DNA of 64,000 nt from assembly GCA_012656075.1 (NCBI GenBank), contig JAAKBF010000208.1:1-64000 (forward strand), written 5' to 3'. This document shows, one piece after another, positions 21,091 through 32,782 of this stretch. The DNA comes from Phytophthora hibernalis (taxonomy: Eukaryota; Oomycota; Peronosporomycetes; Peronosporales; Peronosporaceae). The notes below the pieces were generated by a model. It was given only the letters and a program-made list of their open reading frames with translations, ran no database searches and was not told where the DNA came from. The first letter of the stretch is position 1. Each line of letters starts with the position of its first letter. Both the position numbers and the translations under genes were made by a program.

Positions 21091-22790
21091 ATGGACCGTG
21101 TCGTGGACCTGGTGGAGCGTCTGCAGCCGTACGCGGAGCTGGCCACGCCCCTGGACTTTGGCTTCCTGCACGCGCAGGTGGACGAACTCTCGGCGACTCT
21201 GGGGCTGGGCAGCGACCAACTGCGCTACGTGCTGTGCCTCTTCGCCGCGTACCCGTTGGCTGTGGTGTACAAGCTGCTGCCAGAAGGGAGTCTCAAGCAC
21301 CTCATGGACGTGGTCACGGGCGTGTGCATGGCGCAGTTCGTGCTGGGTTCTGGATGGGTGCACTCGCTCGTGTCGTCCTTGGTGACGTACCTACTCGTCA
21401 AGTTTGGGCCGAGCAAGCACGCCCCCGGCATTGTCTTCCTCTTCAACATGTTGTACATGTCAGCATCGCACATCTACCGCCTGTACGTGGACTACATGGG
21501 CTGGACGCTGGACTTCACGGGCCCACAGATGCTGTTGGTCATCAAGCTCACGAGCTTCGCCTACAACTACTACGACGGCGTCGTAGACAAGACGTTCGAC
21601 TTGAAGGGCGTCGACATGTCCCCCGGCAAAAAGAAGGTGTACGAGGGACGCCAGAAGCTTGCCATCCACGAGATCCCGTCGCTGCTCGAGTTCTTCGGCT
21701 ACGTCTACAGCTTCACGACGTTCCTGGCCGGTCCCGCCTTTGAGATCCGAGAGTACTTGGACGTCACGAGCGGCAGCAAGTTCCTGCAGGACGGCAAGTC
21801 CAAGCAGCCGTCTAGCGTGCTGGCTGCGTTCTCCAAGTTCCTCGTGGGCTCGGTACTGATGGCGGCGTTCGCCGTGTACGGCCCGTTGTTCCCGTTGTCG
21901 AACCTGCACAACCCCGAGATCGCCTCCCAGCCGCTCGTGTGGCAGCTTAAGGACCTGTACATCACGCTCATCTTCTGCAAGGCCAAGTACTACTCCGCCT
22001 GGAAGGTAGGGATCGTTGCTTTTTTCTTCGTTTCTGTCGATTGGAATGACTCACTTTGTGGTTGCTGCTGTAGATTGCTGAGGGCGCGACTGTGCTATGC
22101 GGATTCGGTTTCGAGGGCTTCAGCAAGGATGGATCGAGCCGCGGCTGGAACGGCGTGAGCAACATGGACATTCTGGGATTCGAGTTCTCGCAGAGCATCC
22201 GCGCTGCTTCTCGTGCCTGGAACAAGGGAACGCAGAACTGGCTGGAGCGCTACGTGTACACCCGCACGGGCAACTCGCTCATGGCGACCTACTTCATCTC
22301 GGCCTTCTGGCACGGATTCTACCCGGCTACTACCTTTCTTTATGAGCCGTACGTACTCACTCTATCAGAATGTTGTTTATTGAGGATTGGTGGGGCTAAT
22401 AGGTGGTGCATTTTCGATGTCACAGTCCCGCTGGCCACGGCTGTGAACCGTCTGGCCTTCAAGCGTCTTCGCCCGCGTTTCCTCGAGGCCGACGGATCAT
22501 TCGGAACCAAGAAGAAAATCTACGACATGTTCAGCTTCCTGCTGACACTGTTCGCCATGCACTACTTCGTGATGCCCTTCCAGGTAATTTTTTCGTTCTT
22601 GGGGTTGTTTGCCCGTACGTGGCTAACCAACTGCTTGTACTTGCTTACTTTGATCGTTTAGGCTATGTCGTGGGAGAACTCGCAGGCGTCGCTGAAGAAC
22701 ACGTACTTCGCTGGCCACATCGCTGCGGTTGTGCTGTACATCGTATTCTCGGCCATCCCGGCCCCGAACCCCAAGAAGAAGGCTGAGTAA
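21091..22790 (+). CDS. MBOAT-family lysophospholipid acyltransferase, 4 exons
   Basis: Predicted exons are 21091-22005, 22074-22348, 22403-22583 and 22662-22790, with GT-AG introns of 68, 54 and 78 bp. They join to 499 residues. The family transfers acyl chains from acyl-CoA to lysophospholipids in the ER membrane. Diagnostic blocks are HIYRLYVDYMGWTLDFTGPQ, WNKGTQNWLERYVYTRTGNS with Asn at about 355, and SAFWHGFYP with catalytic His at about 385. Many hydrophobic segments are present, and the C-terminus PKKKAE gives a dilysine (-3/-4) ER-retrieval signal. The frame is open upstream of 21091 but has no earlier ATG. The second intron is a multiple of three without stops, so its retention would also be tolerated. 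The gene converges on the Maf gene 203 bp downstream. Confidence 0.92.
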
Positions 22791-22993
22791 ATAACTGGAA
22801 AAGGGAGGGACAGAGTCAAGCGCCTTGGTTGCGAGTGCTGTACCCGATTGATCCGTTTTGCTGCTGGGTGCTGTGCAATTAGCAAACGGAAGTAGAAGAA
22901 CAAAGCCTGCGCGTTGTCGATAGAGATCAATGCAAGCAAGGTAGAAATTCACCCTTCTGAATTTGCTTATGAGCTGTTTCGTTAGCCGTCCAG

Positions 22994-23816
22994 TTAGAGC
23001 TCGTTGCGGGACGCGAGCGCCTTGAGTTCCAGGCAGAATCGCTGCACCGGAAAACCGATGACGTTGTTGCTGCATCCGTGGACTTCTTTCACGAAACACC
23101 GCGCGCAGCCTACACAACCATTTGAGCCCGCACACACCTATCCTAAAAGCATCGAGCTCACCTTGAAGACCGTACGCTCCTGCCTTGTCCATCGGTTCGC
23201 CAGTCGCAATGTAAGCTGCATAGCAACGACGGATAAGCCAACAAACACAGTGATGAAACTATAAACGGCATCGACGCACCGCGAATGTCTTCCGGCTCCA
23301 GTGAACCAAACACCATACTGGTTTTCTCAAAGAAAAGGTGAGGATTGTCGACTCCTCTTTCAGCGGTGAAGAGCGCCACACCCGAGAACACTTCGTGGGG
23401 GCGATCCGACAGCTTGATCAGCATATTGAACGCATCCTCTTCATCTTTGGGTTTCTCCAGGATCACTCCATCCTGCACCACGACCGTGTCGCATCCAATC
23501 ACCACCGTTGGCAGTTTGATATTGTCATTGGATACACGATGCAGCACCTCCAGTGCTTTTTGCTTGGCGTTCTCGATCACATAGAGATCAGGTGTCGGAA
23601 ACCGATCCTTGGGCAGGTTTTCCTCGAAAGTGGACGGGATCACCTCGAAAGTGAGACCCTGGAGTCGAGTGATACAAACGGATGGTCAGGAGGCGATCGG
23701 TTGGCGAGGGTGACACTAGAACGTACGCAATCCCGGAGAAGTTCCAGGCGACGTGGACTCTGCGACGCGAGGATCACACGACGACTACGCAGGTTGCTCG
23801 ACAGGATAGACAACAT
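22994..23816 (-). CDS. Maf-type nucleotide pyrophosphatase, 4 exons
   Basis: Exons on the minus strand are 23816-23727, 23658-23280, 23215-23162 and 23109-22994, with introns of 68, 64 and 52 bp, giving 212 residues. The N-terminal block VILASQSPRRLELL is the nucleotide-binding signature. VVIGCDTVVV, then EKPKDEEDAFNMLIKLSDRP and HEVFSGVAL, and finally TGEPMDKAGAYGLQG are the other family hallmarks. The protein hydrolyses non-canonical or modified nucleoside triphosphates to monophosphates, probably in the cytosol. It ends VIGFPVQRFCLELKALASRN. All splice sites are GT-AG and the frame is intact. Confidence 0.93.
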
Positions 23817-24452
23817 GATGGTTCACGACGAATGGCGAGCTTGAAATATGTCAGTATCGAATCGGACAGTACACGGAGGGAGCAAGGCATTTGATTTGCT
23901 TTGATCCTAACGTGAACCTCGGTCGGGTTCATTGCTGACTCGGTTCTTATACCCGAAATCTCTGTGATACTTCTATTTGCAGTCGAAAGACCTGTGCTTG
24001 GCGGCGCAGCACTGTAACCGGGTACCAAAGCGCGTAGTACTTGTTTTTATTGGACTGCAAGACACCTTCCAAATATACCGGTAGATTGGTTTACATGCAG
24101 CAGATATGCCTCGACTTAAACGCGAATAAATCCGCGGAGGCACAGATTTCGTAGACAATGCAGGGTTCTAACCGCGAGCCACGCCTGCCATGTCGTGCCA
24201 CCTCAAATTCTATTGCTGGTCTCTGTGTCGCTGCGGGTGGTGGGGTTGCACACACCGCGACCTGCAGTATCTTCCTGACGTGGTGCTTGCGCAGTCGGTA
24301 GTGTGTGTTGATTCTGTCAGTTGTGACTTTACTGTATTAGCTCTGTGTTTTCCAAACGTTGAGCTATGTTTTTCAATCAAGACGTTTGCACGTCCGCAGC
24401 TCTTACAAACCCCAGTTATTTGACTTAAGAGAAAAAATACGCCAACCGAGTC
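23817..24452. other. Intergenic region
   Basis: Upstream of the Maf gene on one side and of the DUF6818-like gene on the other. No gene seen. Confidence 0.5.
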
Positions 24453-24468
24453 TTCATTCTCCAATCTT
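24453..24468 (+). promoter_or_regulatory. Oomycete initiator-like element
   Basis: TTCATTCTCCAATCTT resembles the oomycete core initiator (YTCATTYYNCA-like with a flanking CAWTTT part). It lies 43 bases upstream of the first ATG of the DUF6818-like gene. Confidence 0.5.
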
Positions 24469-24510
24469 CTGCCGACCCAACGCCAACTTCGAAGAACGCG
24501 GAGGGAGGTC

Positions 24511-25610
24511 ATGGTAGCAGTACGCGCAGCCTGCCCGTGAGTTTACCGTGGTACTATCTGCTAACTGATGTTTCCTACGTTGTTAATAGCGAGGCCGCCG
24601 TAGCGGCTACCTGAACTACAGCGTGAAGAAGCAAATGCTGCTCAGTACGCTATCCGACCGGATTAATCCCATCGGGCGCAACATGTGGTAAGCTGTCGCT
24701 GTTGAGAACAACGCACACAGGGTCCGTGGGTGGATGGCTCGCGATTTTGACTCTCTCCGTCGCAAGTTTAAGGCGCTGTACTCAAAGCCAAAGCCATCAG
24801 GATACAACGGAGAGCTACCTCCGAAACTACGTACGCGCAGGAGACCCAAGTGGTCATCGACATCAAGGGAGGATCCCACACCTCCCACGACGGACACGAC
24901 CGTGGGGAAGATGACCTACGATTACTGCATGACGTCGATGACGCACTTGGAATTGGCTCCGCTTCAGAGAATGAGGAAGAGCAGGACTAGCAGAAGGAGA
25001 GCGATGAAGAAGAAGATGACCCCCAAGACCCGGGGTGTGGCAGAAGCGTCGCCAGTCCCCGGAGTCCGCTCCTTTACAACAGGACGAATACAATCAAAAT
25101 GTGCAGGCGACACGGGGTATCAAGAGCTGGACGTTCCAGCGGTATGCTCCGTCGTGACAAGCCGTGACATATTTGACGCTTCTCTCGCGAAAGACGTCTG
25201 GTCCGACGAAGACTTCGAGGATGAGAAGGCTCCAACTGGTACAATAGAAGAGGAAGAGGTGGCACTCGAGGGCTCTTCAACGAGCGGTGCGTTAATCGAA
25301 GAGCCCCAGTCAGACGAAGTCCGTGGAAGGTCACCGGTGCTCTCCTCTGATCGATCAACCAGCACTAACGAGTGAGCGCTTCCCGTAGAGCCATCGGCCC
25401 CAATTCAGCCTCGCAACATCGCACGGCTGTAGCAGGACAGCGGCCGAGTCCAAGACCACTTTGAGAGCACTGTCTCGTCCTAAATCCAAAACCTGAAGAG
25501 TGCAAGGAAAACTATATACGGCGCGGCGGGAGGAATTGGTCAACGATCGGAGTCACCATTTGCGGGATCTGCCGAGAGCACATCACCTCCACACTCCTGC
25601 TCGTTCAAAG
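24511..25610 (+). pseudogene. DUF6818-like gene, 5' part
   Basis: After a probable first intron (GT at about 24537, TAG ending 24591) the frame reads RGRRSGYLNYSVKKQMLLST, then LSDRINPIGRNMW, a TAA stop at 24688-24690, and AVAVENNAHRVRGWMARDFD, SLRRKFKALYSKPKPSGYN. This pattern is familiar from a large oomycete-specific family of unknown role (DUF6818, Myb/SANT-like helices). An acidic, serine-rich middle part follows to 25375. The gene is cut at 25610 by a TIR element and resumes at 27047. The exact first exon is uncertain because the upstream ATG does not splice cleanly into frame. Confidence 0.6.
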
Positions 25611-27046
25611 CAGTGTTGGCATTTTTACATTTACATTTTTACGTAATAAGTGCCTTTTACTCGCTTTAAAACATTTTTACACAGATATTTTGCATTCTTG
25701 ACGTAAAAAGACTGAACCGCCGCACTTCCCACAGAGAAGCAGCCTACTTCATAAGAATCGATCTCCGTACGAACCAGTGCTGTCGTCGTCTATCCTCCCA
25801 CGGCGGTCGGATCCTCATGGAACTCCTGCCCGGGCTGCGTGACGAACACGTTGACGGGTCCAAGCGTGTACGCCCGTCAGGTGCTCTGAGCACAAACTTT
25901 TACAGGCTCAACGAGAAATGGTTGCAAACCCAGCCATCACCCCAACTCAAGGGTGTCGATGTCATCATTACACAGTTCGACTCATTCCACACTCATTCCA
26001 CACAACCAACTCGACCATGAGCTCCGACGAAAGTACTGCCGCTGCTGGTAGTCGAGTCGATCTTCGCGGCGTTGAGCAGATGGTGACATCGACTGACGGC
26101 GTGTCCACCACGATCGCGCCCTCGATGCTCGTGTGTGGCTACACTCTTCTCCGGTTCCTACCCACGGCAGTTATGAACGCCTTCAACATGCATCTTTGGA
26201 TGCGAGCACTTCAACTCAAGCGTTCACGGCAGAGATCCACTCTCCAGTTTCTTCACACAGCGTTTCCAACCTTCTGCGAGTTCGGATGCTGTCACCGACA
26301 GACTATGTAGACTAAAGGCCAACAAGTTGACAAGCGCTGGTGAAGAAGGAGTGCGGTCTCGGCTTCGACCGGTATGTCCAACTGCCCTTCTACCGGTAGG
26401 TGTGGGTAGCTCCATGACCCACTCGACACTGTTGGTGGCATCGGCGATCGCCACGTCACACAGATTGTTAGCACCATAGCGGAAACCGTGGTACGATGCC
26501 TGGTGTCCGTGGAGATTCGCGTAGTACGCGGTCGGCACGTCCTTATTGTTGGCGCCTTAAGTGATGCAGTCGTAGTTGTAGAAGCAGTAAGGAGTTCCGT
26601 ATCCCCCAATGCCAGTCTAGCATCCCTGGTTAATCCATCCTGGACCGACAAGGATATAGCAGTACCACCGCCTTCGAGAATATCGTTCTCTGGAGCACTG
26701 CGGCCTTGGTTGTGGTTCATGCCCGAGCCAGATTTGTCGTCACAAGCGCTGATGTGCAGACTCTAAGAGTCAAACACCATGTCGCTGCATTCGTTGTACG
26801 TGAACAGCTACGCGTGATAGTAGAAGTACATGGTGTCGTGGCATGTGGGCGAGATGTAGTCGCTACAGGGCATCGCGAAGTCGGCGATCTCCCCATTGAT
26901 GCTGGAGTCTTTGGCAAGCAGTCCAGCAACTGAACAGCTTGCCAATATCCCACTAATTGCCACGTTTTTAATCGACTTTTACATTTTTACCGGGGTTTCC
27001 ACTTAAATTAAGTAAAAGGCACGTAAAAAGCCAACACTGTTCAAAG
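25604..27046. mobile_element. TIR transposon inserted in the DUF6818-like gene
   Basis: The element spans 25611-27039. It begins CAGTGTTGGC and ends GCCAACACTG, with GTGCCTTTTACT-like subterminal words near both ends. TTCAAAG occurs on both sides (25604-25610 and 27040-27046), a 7-bp target duplication. The CAGTG start recalls hAT elements, but their duplications are 8 bp, so the superfamily is unsettled. No transposase is recognisable inside. The interior holds unrelated decayed coding sequence. Confidence 0.85.
26224..26953 (-). pseudogene. Decayed protein-coding cargo inside the TIR element
   Basis: Minus-strand frames share a protein-like reading split by stops and shifts. Pieces are GLLAKDSSINGEIADFAMPC, SDYISPTCHDTMYFYYHA, FTYNECSDMVFDS, SGSGMNHNQGRSAPENDI and YGTPYCFYNYDC, ending in SYHGFRYGANNLCDVAIADA. 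The spaced cysteines suggest an extracellular protein. I do not recognise the family. It could be a host gene fragment captured by the element. Confidence 0.4.
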
Positions 27047-27760
27047 GTCCATTACACACGGTCGTGACCAACGGCAAAGCGGTCCGCTCAACGTTTGCGT
27101 CGCCCGACGGTTTTCCATTGGAACGCGATCCTGATAGAGCGGCCCAAGACAAAATCGAGGAAGACCGCCACAAGAATCTACCAAGCAGCAGCGACAGACG
27201 GGGGCTGTGACCTACGTATCCTTATGGACAATGTTGAAGTCCTGAACCCGAGGACAGACGCGGGTAACGGCAAGCGCTCACCGTCGGACAAGTCGAGCAA
27301 AGGGGGCCTTTCGTCGTCAACAAACGGGTGAAGGCAAAGACGCGAGTCAACGAGATCAAGAAGGAGTTGTTCTTGGTGGAGCAAAAGTCTTCAGCAAGCA
27401 ACAGCGAGAAAATGAAGATCATGTTACTGATGCGACAGGAGACCGAAGCTCGGGCGGGTGCAGAGGAGTGACGTCGACGAGTAGAGAGGGGAGAACGCCT
27501 GGAGGCAGACAAAAACGAGAGAACGGAGCGCGAACATGTGGGCCGAGAGGAAGCGGCGGCTGTAGAGGCCAGATAACTAGTACGTCTGCAACTTGCGCAA
27601 CAAGACCGCGAAGATCAACTAAAACGCGAAGCTCCAGCCCTGATGAAACACGCCGCCGCCACAAGGAACGCATGAAGCGGGATCGCACGGATGCGAAACA
27701 ACGCCACGAGGAGAGGTTGCTTCTCTTCTCTGCCATGCAGCAAAACAAAACGAAATAAGC
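27047..27760 (+). pseudogene. DUF6818-like gene, 3' part
   Basis: Immediately after the target duplication the frame continues VVTNGKAVRSTFASPDGFPL and KIEEDRHKNLPSSSDRRG, then a lysine/glutamate-rich coiled coil (VKAKTRVNEIKKELFLVEQK). The arrangement (SANT-like head, variable middle, C-terminal coiled coil) matches the family. Several stops show it is decayed independently of the insertion. Confidence 0.5.
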
Positions 27761-27853
27761 GACGTAGCGTTCATACATATACTTCAGAGTAGCTTAGGTT
27801 CTAGTAGTAGTTAACTAAATGTTGCCACAAACTCCGAAAACTGTCTTCATAGC

Positions 27854-29115
27854 TCAATACATGCTATCAATTCTACCATGGAAATGCATAGCTCGGATCC
27901 GACCGATACCGACAGAACGAACGCGGTAGTTAGACAGACGAAAGAGATTATCAAGGCGCACCTTACGCTTCTGCTTGTCGGTTGGTAGGGGAATGAGCAG
28001 TCGGTGGTACACTTTTTCCACCACGCCATGCCCCATTCAGCAGATTTCCGAATGAAGGTGACCGCCGACGATAATACCTTGGCACATGCGCACACGAATG
28101 GCTTCGACCTCCTCAAATCGCCTTCTTTTAGGGCGTCAGAATCATGCCAGTCAATTCCTTGCCGCAAGGAAATCCACGGTCGGCGAGGACACCGAACAGT
28201 CCGTCGGGGTTAAGCTCCGTGTCGAGAAGTTTTCGTCTGAAGTCGAGGCTTGTTTTCCCCGTCATTCTAGGAGCCAGGGCAGTTGTGCTTCGCCCAGACG
28301 ATAAGTCCGTCGGCGCTGAAGCAAAACGTGCCTGTAACATACACACTGTACAGCCAACCATTATAGTGAGCATTTTGAATACCAGCGTCCGATGGCTGCA
28401 TTACATTAGAGTCCATGTAGAGCAGCGTTAAACACGACAAATATTATCCGCAGACATACCTCACGTACTTTGTAATTTTTGCCGTCTAGGAAACCCCATG
28501 TGAATTGAAGCAGGGGTTGTCGTCGAGATACCAAACGGGCAGAGCCTTCTGCCTGGTCAGCGTCGACCAGACGCTGCGATCAGGCCGGAAACCCTTGAGC
28601 GTCTCGGAGAGCGCTGTCTCCGCCTCATTGATCACTCGGGCCAGGGTAGACGGTGGCAGGCCAAACGTCTTTAATAGCGAGGACCGCTGCATGCTCCCGA
28701 CGTAGAAACACAGTATGAGGCCGAGGACCTGGTGGTGATGCTTCATCCTCCTCGGCCTGCCGCCCTTCGAGATGTACACAGGTATGTTGTAGTGCTTCTT
28801 AAATCGCTCGAGCAACTGGCCGAACGCGTCCCTGCTCATTCTAACTTGTCAACTTACCAGATGAAATAAACACAGTTACCTAGAGAGACTCGTGAGGTTA
28901 ATCAAGTTCTTGTGGGTACGTATCTGCTCAGGAGGACACGGAAGGATCTTTGAGGACGCAAAAGTAAGGTAGTGGCGGACGCGGACCATGCGACGCCACT
29001 CTTCGCGGTGTTTCTCATCTTGAAGGCGAGCTCACAACAACCTCAACTCCGCCGACAGCCTGCGCCGGATCTGCACCGCTGCGCACATCGCTAGAAGCTC
29101 GACGGGGTCGCCCAT
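27854..29115 (-). pseudogene. PIF/Harbinger transposase relic
   Basis: Minus-strand order is an N-terminal part (MGDPVELLAMCAAVQIRRRL, then EKHREEWRRMVRVRHYLTF in another frame), the helical region at 28839-28490 (MSRDAFGQLLERFKKHYN, MKHHHQVLGLILCFYVGSMQ, LKTFGLPPSTLARVINEAE), and nuclease blocks HYNGWLYSVYVTGTFCF, CPGSWND, then SAEWGM and LFRLSNYRVRSVG. It belongs to the same lineage as the fragment at 17.6-18.1 kb. Stops and shifts make it inactive. Terminal repeats were not located. Confidence 0.75.
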
Positions 29116-29287
29116 ATTCGAGTGAGGGCGGTCATAGACTGAGGAAGTGAACGTGGGCCCGACGTGATTGCAGCGAAGGAGCCACGAACACTTCCCGCTC
29201 AAACAAATCTTTAGAAATCGACTTTCGCCGTCGATATTTGTCCTATTGAAAATTACCCCTTCAAGGAGCTTTACAAAAGACAATAGC

Positions 29288-30190
29288 TTTCAAGGTATCA
29301 AACACATTCCACCGGTCAGACCAAACCGTTTCGGTATGGTGCCGATGTGTTTGATGCGCAATCTAGTCCGTGCGAAAAAAGAAAACCTATGTTTTCTTCA
29401 GGTTATGGAAGACCCAATTGCATTTAATGTGGCGTGCACTGAACATCTGCTGGTTAATGCAATCTCAAATGACGGTTTGAGCGGAGGGGAGCTTTTTGTG
29501 AAACTCACCCGGTTGAAAACCGCATCGTTGCAAGGGTTGTCGCTATACAGCCATCGGGAGATGTGACAGCTTTGTCCAGTGCACGCATTGGCTGTGGATA
29601 TTTCCACCGGGTCGCCAGACAGTGTGATTTTAATGTTGCTCGCGACCAAAATCTTAAGCCGGAAGGAGGTGGGTATGGAGCTGTCAGTCAATTAGAAGGT
29701 CTGCTACGCGGAGCGACAAACGATACGTTTGATCCTGTCAATTCTATCACATTACAGCCCTCTGCAAAGGTCCGCAAGCGCCCCAAAGGGGACGATTTCA
29801 TCTCAAAGAAGCTGCGTGAATTAGAGATCGAATACTATGCGAGTCAGACGGATACCCAGCCATCAGGACACGTTAATTTGACGAAGGACTTCAATCCACT
29901 GGATGCGAAGATGTGAAGCGCAAGTGGGCAATTCGTCTATCCAGTGGATCTGTTCTCGTGGAATGTGAATGATGGAGTACCTGTCGAGAGTGTTTGCTTA
30001 CGTTGTTGGAACTGCTCTATCTGAAGTTCAAAAGATCGCAAAGTACTTGTCGGGTTGGGACCCGGACGATAGCGTCACAGCATCTTCGCTCCCTGTTCTG
30101 AGCTCTCATTTGCTTCAGTCCGAAATGGAGCTGATTGAAAAGCACCAGCGATGCCTATTCGAGTCGGCAAGAAACTTCCAGGGCGATTAG
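29288..30190 (+). pseudogene. Unrecognised decayed coding sequence
   Basis: Consecutive plus-strand frames look protein-like but jump frame. They include MVPMCLMRNLVRAKKENLCF, MEDPIAFNVACTEHLLVNAI, a second segment with KKLRELEIEYYASQTDTQ, and MMEYLSRVFAYVVGTALSEV. No domain is recognised. It may be one multi-domain repeat-associated gene or two. Confidence 0.35.
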
Positions 30191-31000
30191 AAGAGCTGCA
30201 ACATCGACGACGGTGTTTACAACCTTCTGTTCGCCACAGTTCTCATGCATCTGGAAGCTACAACTACGGCGTACCTCACTCAGTGCTTACCAACGATATC
30301 CAAAGGTATATTGACGCAAGTGGGGAACAGCTCGAACGCAAGGCCCCGAGATCAATACTTGTGCGCACAACTAGTGCAATTATTAAGCAGGAAGCGCAGT
30401 TTGCGACAGACGTCTACTTACGATGCTACGTCCATGCGCGAGTATTTCAGATTGCTGACGGCATACGCGATGTCACAGATCGACGAGCACAGCTCCAACG
30501 CAAAGCTCGAGTAGCAATACTTGTGCGCGCGACTGGTACGTGCTTATGCAGGAAGTTCAGGCTGCGTGAGATGTCTAATTTCAATGCTACGTTCATTTCT
30601 GTGGACCCCAGGTCGTATACCGCACACGCGAGGCCGTAACTCGACGAGGTAAGCTCCGGTGCGAGGCGTCGAGGGCTACACAAAGCGCGCGACGGGTACG
30701 GAGGCTGTATATGCCGGGCGGGTTGTATTAGATGATTAGCTACGATGCTATAACAAGTTATAAAGAGACTTCAGGATGGGTAAGGTGTGTCGAAGTGTGT
30801 GTTGGATGCGAAACTTAAGTGAATGAAAGTGTATGTAGCACAGTGTGATTTTGCAACGTGAGTAATGTGTGCGTTATGTCACTATAAAGGATTTTGGCGT
30901 GCCACCTACTCACATAGCAGTGCTGGCCCATTCTTACGAGAGCGAATAAAACACTTCATCGCAACCACTTCAAGAAACTGTGCTGCTAATGTGCTAGCGA
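30191..31000. other. Stretch with a degenerate direct repeat
   Basis: A block around CAATACTTGTGCGC occurs at about 30353 and again at about 30517 with similar flanks (CAGCTC-AACGCAA). No gene supported. Confidence 0.5.
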
Positions 31001-31008
31001 CCTGTGGG

Positions 31009-32774
31009 CAGGGATCGATAGTCAAATGACATACTACTATGTTTGAATATTTCCGAATATTCGAATGAATATTAATATTCATATTTGCTCTGGTTCGCTC
31101 GGTACGCCGAAATCAGCTGTGAAGATAACTGCTCGGCGGCGCTCGCGGTTGCACTGCTGCTCGCTGTAAGACGGTCTTCTATTACCAACTCGATGAAGGC
31201 GACGAGCCTCGAATAGTCGTGCCTAACGGCGATGACTTGCGGCATCGTGTCCTCTACGTATGACACGACACGCCGCTCAGCGAACATCTTGGACGTGAGA
31301 AGACGTACACGTCGGTGGAGCGCAACTTCTGGTGGTCTCATATGTACAAGTGAGTGTGTAAGTACGTGCCAACGTGTGAAACCTGCCCCTCGTCGTCGGC
31401 TCCTTTGATGAGCTTGCCGCCCATATTAATATAATAACTCGAATGAGGTCGACGGGAAGAGGTTATATTAATGCATTTGAATAAAAGTAAATGTGCTTGT
31501 CAAAACAAACACAAACACCACGCTAGGGTGGGCCGTGTACGCTTAAAGTATAGCTAACTGTACATGCCTTTTACTGTTAGTAAGTGTGTAGTAAAAATCG
31601 TAAACATGTCAGTGGCCGCAAATCAAGGTAAATTCGAGAAGTTATGTAGCCTCCCATAATTGTTTTCAGACTCGGAACTCTTCAAATTGAATAATTTCCT
31701 GATAGAGAAACAACATTCCTAGACTATTTTTGGTGGTAGCGTACGTTTCGGCTGTGTAAGTGGTTAATCTGCTCGGCGGCTTTGAACAGCTGTGTTCCTC
31801 GCAGCCTAGTATTGTTTACCGCATTGTGCATTGGTTACAGGGGTAATCATAAACTCTCACACTTATGTACACTATTACATGAAACTTACTGTAAAGTTCA
31901 TGTTAGTAAGTGTCAAGAGAGGGCCATATACAGCAAAACAGCCAAGCCTACTCCACGCTTCAGGCATCAAGCCTCAAGCAACGTTTACTTTATGGTTTCC
32001 TGTCCATTGGTCTCGCTTCCGCTGATGCTTCCACTTATTTTAGAAGAAGAAGCCGCAGCGATGAAATGTGCTCGAGTCCCATAGCTCGATGTCATGAAGG
32101 AGTACGTCGAACAAAATGTATCGTTAGTGCAGCAATAATGTTCGAAATGACGTGCGACTATCTGCAAAGTAAGGTGTTGTATCTTATCGTTATTCCCTCA
32201 GAAATGCATGGGTGCTGCTTTTATTTCTTGCTTTGTTTGAACAACTTTTGCAGTGAAAACTGCGCCAAACGGTAAACGAACTCAGAATCAAAGACAAGAG
32301 AAAACAGCGATGACGAAACTCTTTTCGGTACAACTACCCAACGCGTAGCAGAAGCTACTCATATAGTTAAGGTTGACAGCAGGATGATGATGGATTTAGC
32401 TCCTCCGAAACAACCATCAGAGTACAAATTTGGTTAAGAACAGCATATCGGATTTAAGCTAGAGCAGACTAATCCTATGATTTTTAAAATACTAGAAAGC
32501 ATTGTCTTTCCGGTCACCGCCGAAGTATGAATAAACGGCGGGTTCTTAGTAAGAACATGTAAGAACTTCTTACAACGTTCGTACTTGTACTTCGATGTAG
32601 CCATCTTAACATATCCTCTAAAACGCACTAAGTACGATTGAATACGGGTATTAATACGTACAAATATTAATATTCATTCAAGCGAGCTGAATCGAATGAA
32701 TATGAATATTCGTATTTATATTCGATTCTGAAAGCAATTTGAATATTCAATCATCCAAATCAAATCAATCCCTG
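31009..32774. mobile_element. hAT-type element with 8-bp target duplication
   Basis: It starts CAGGGATCGA and ends TCAATCCCTG, and CCTGTGGG flanks it on both sides (31001-31008 and 32775-32782). CAGGG ends plus an exact 8-bp duplication are the hAT signature. Both subterminal regions are rich in GAATATTC words. No hAT transposase is visible, so it is non-autonomous. It encloses a gypsy integrase fragment at 31130-31425. Confidence 0.88.
31130..31425 (+). pseudogene. Gypsy integrase fragment inside the hAT element
   Basis: One plus-strand frame reads DEGDEPRIVVPNGDDLRHRV, LGREKTYTSVERNFWWSHMY and KYVPTCETC. This is the H2C2 zinc module of a gypsy integrase, close to the one at 15.35-15.47 kb. 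Only this module is present. Confidence 0.7.
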
Positions 32775-32782
32775 CCTGTGGG

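Noticed and set aside
22349..22402. Coding reading of the second acyltransferase intron
   Set aside because: It is open and a multiple of three, but consensus splice sites and the family's continuity favour an intron. It is noted as possible retention.
27468..27758. Separate small basic gene
   Set aside because: It is the off-frame reading of the decayed coiled coil of the DUF6818-like gene.
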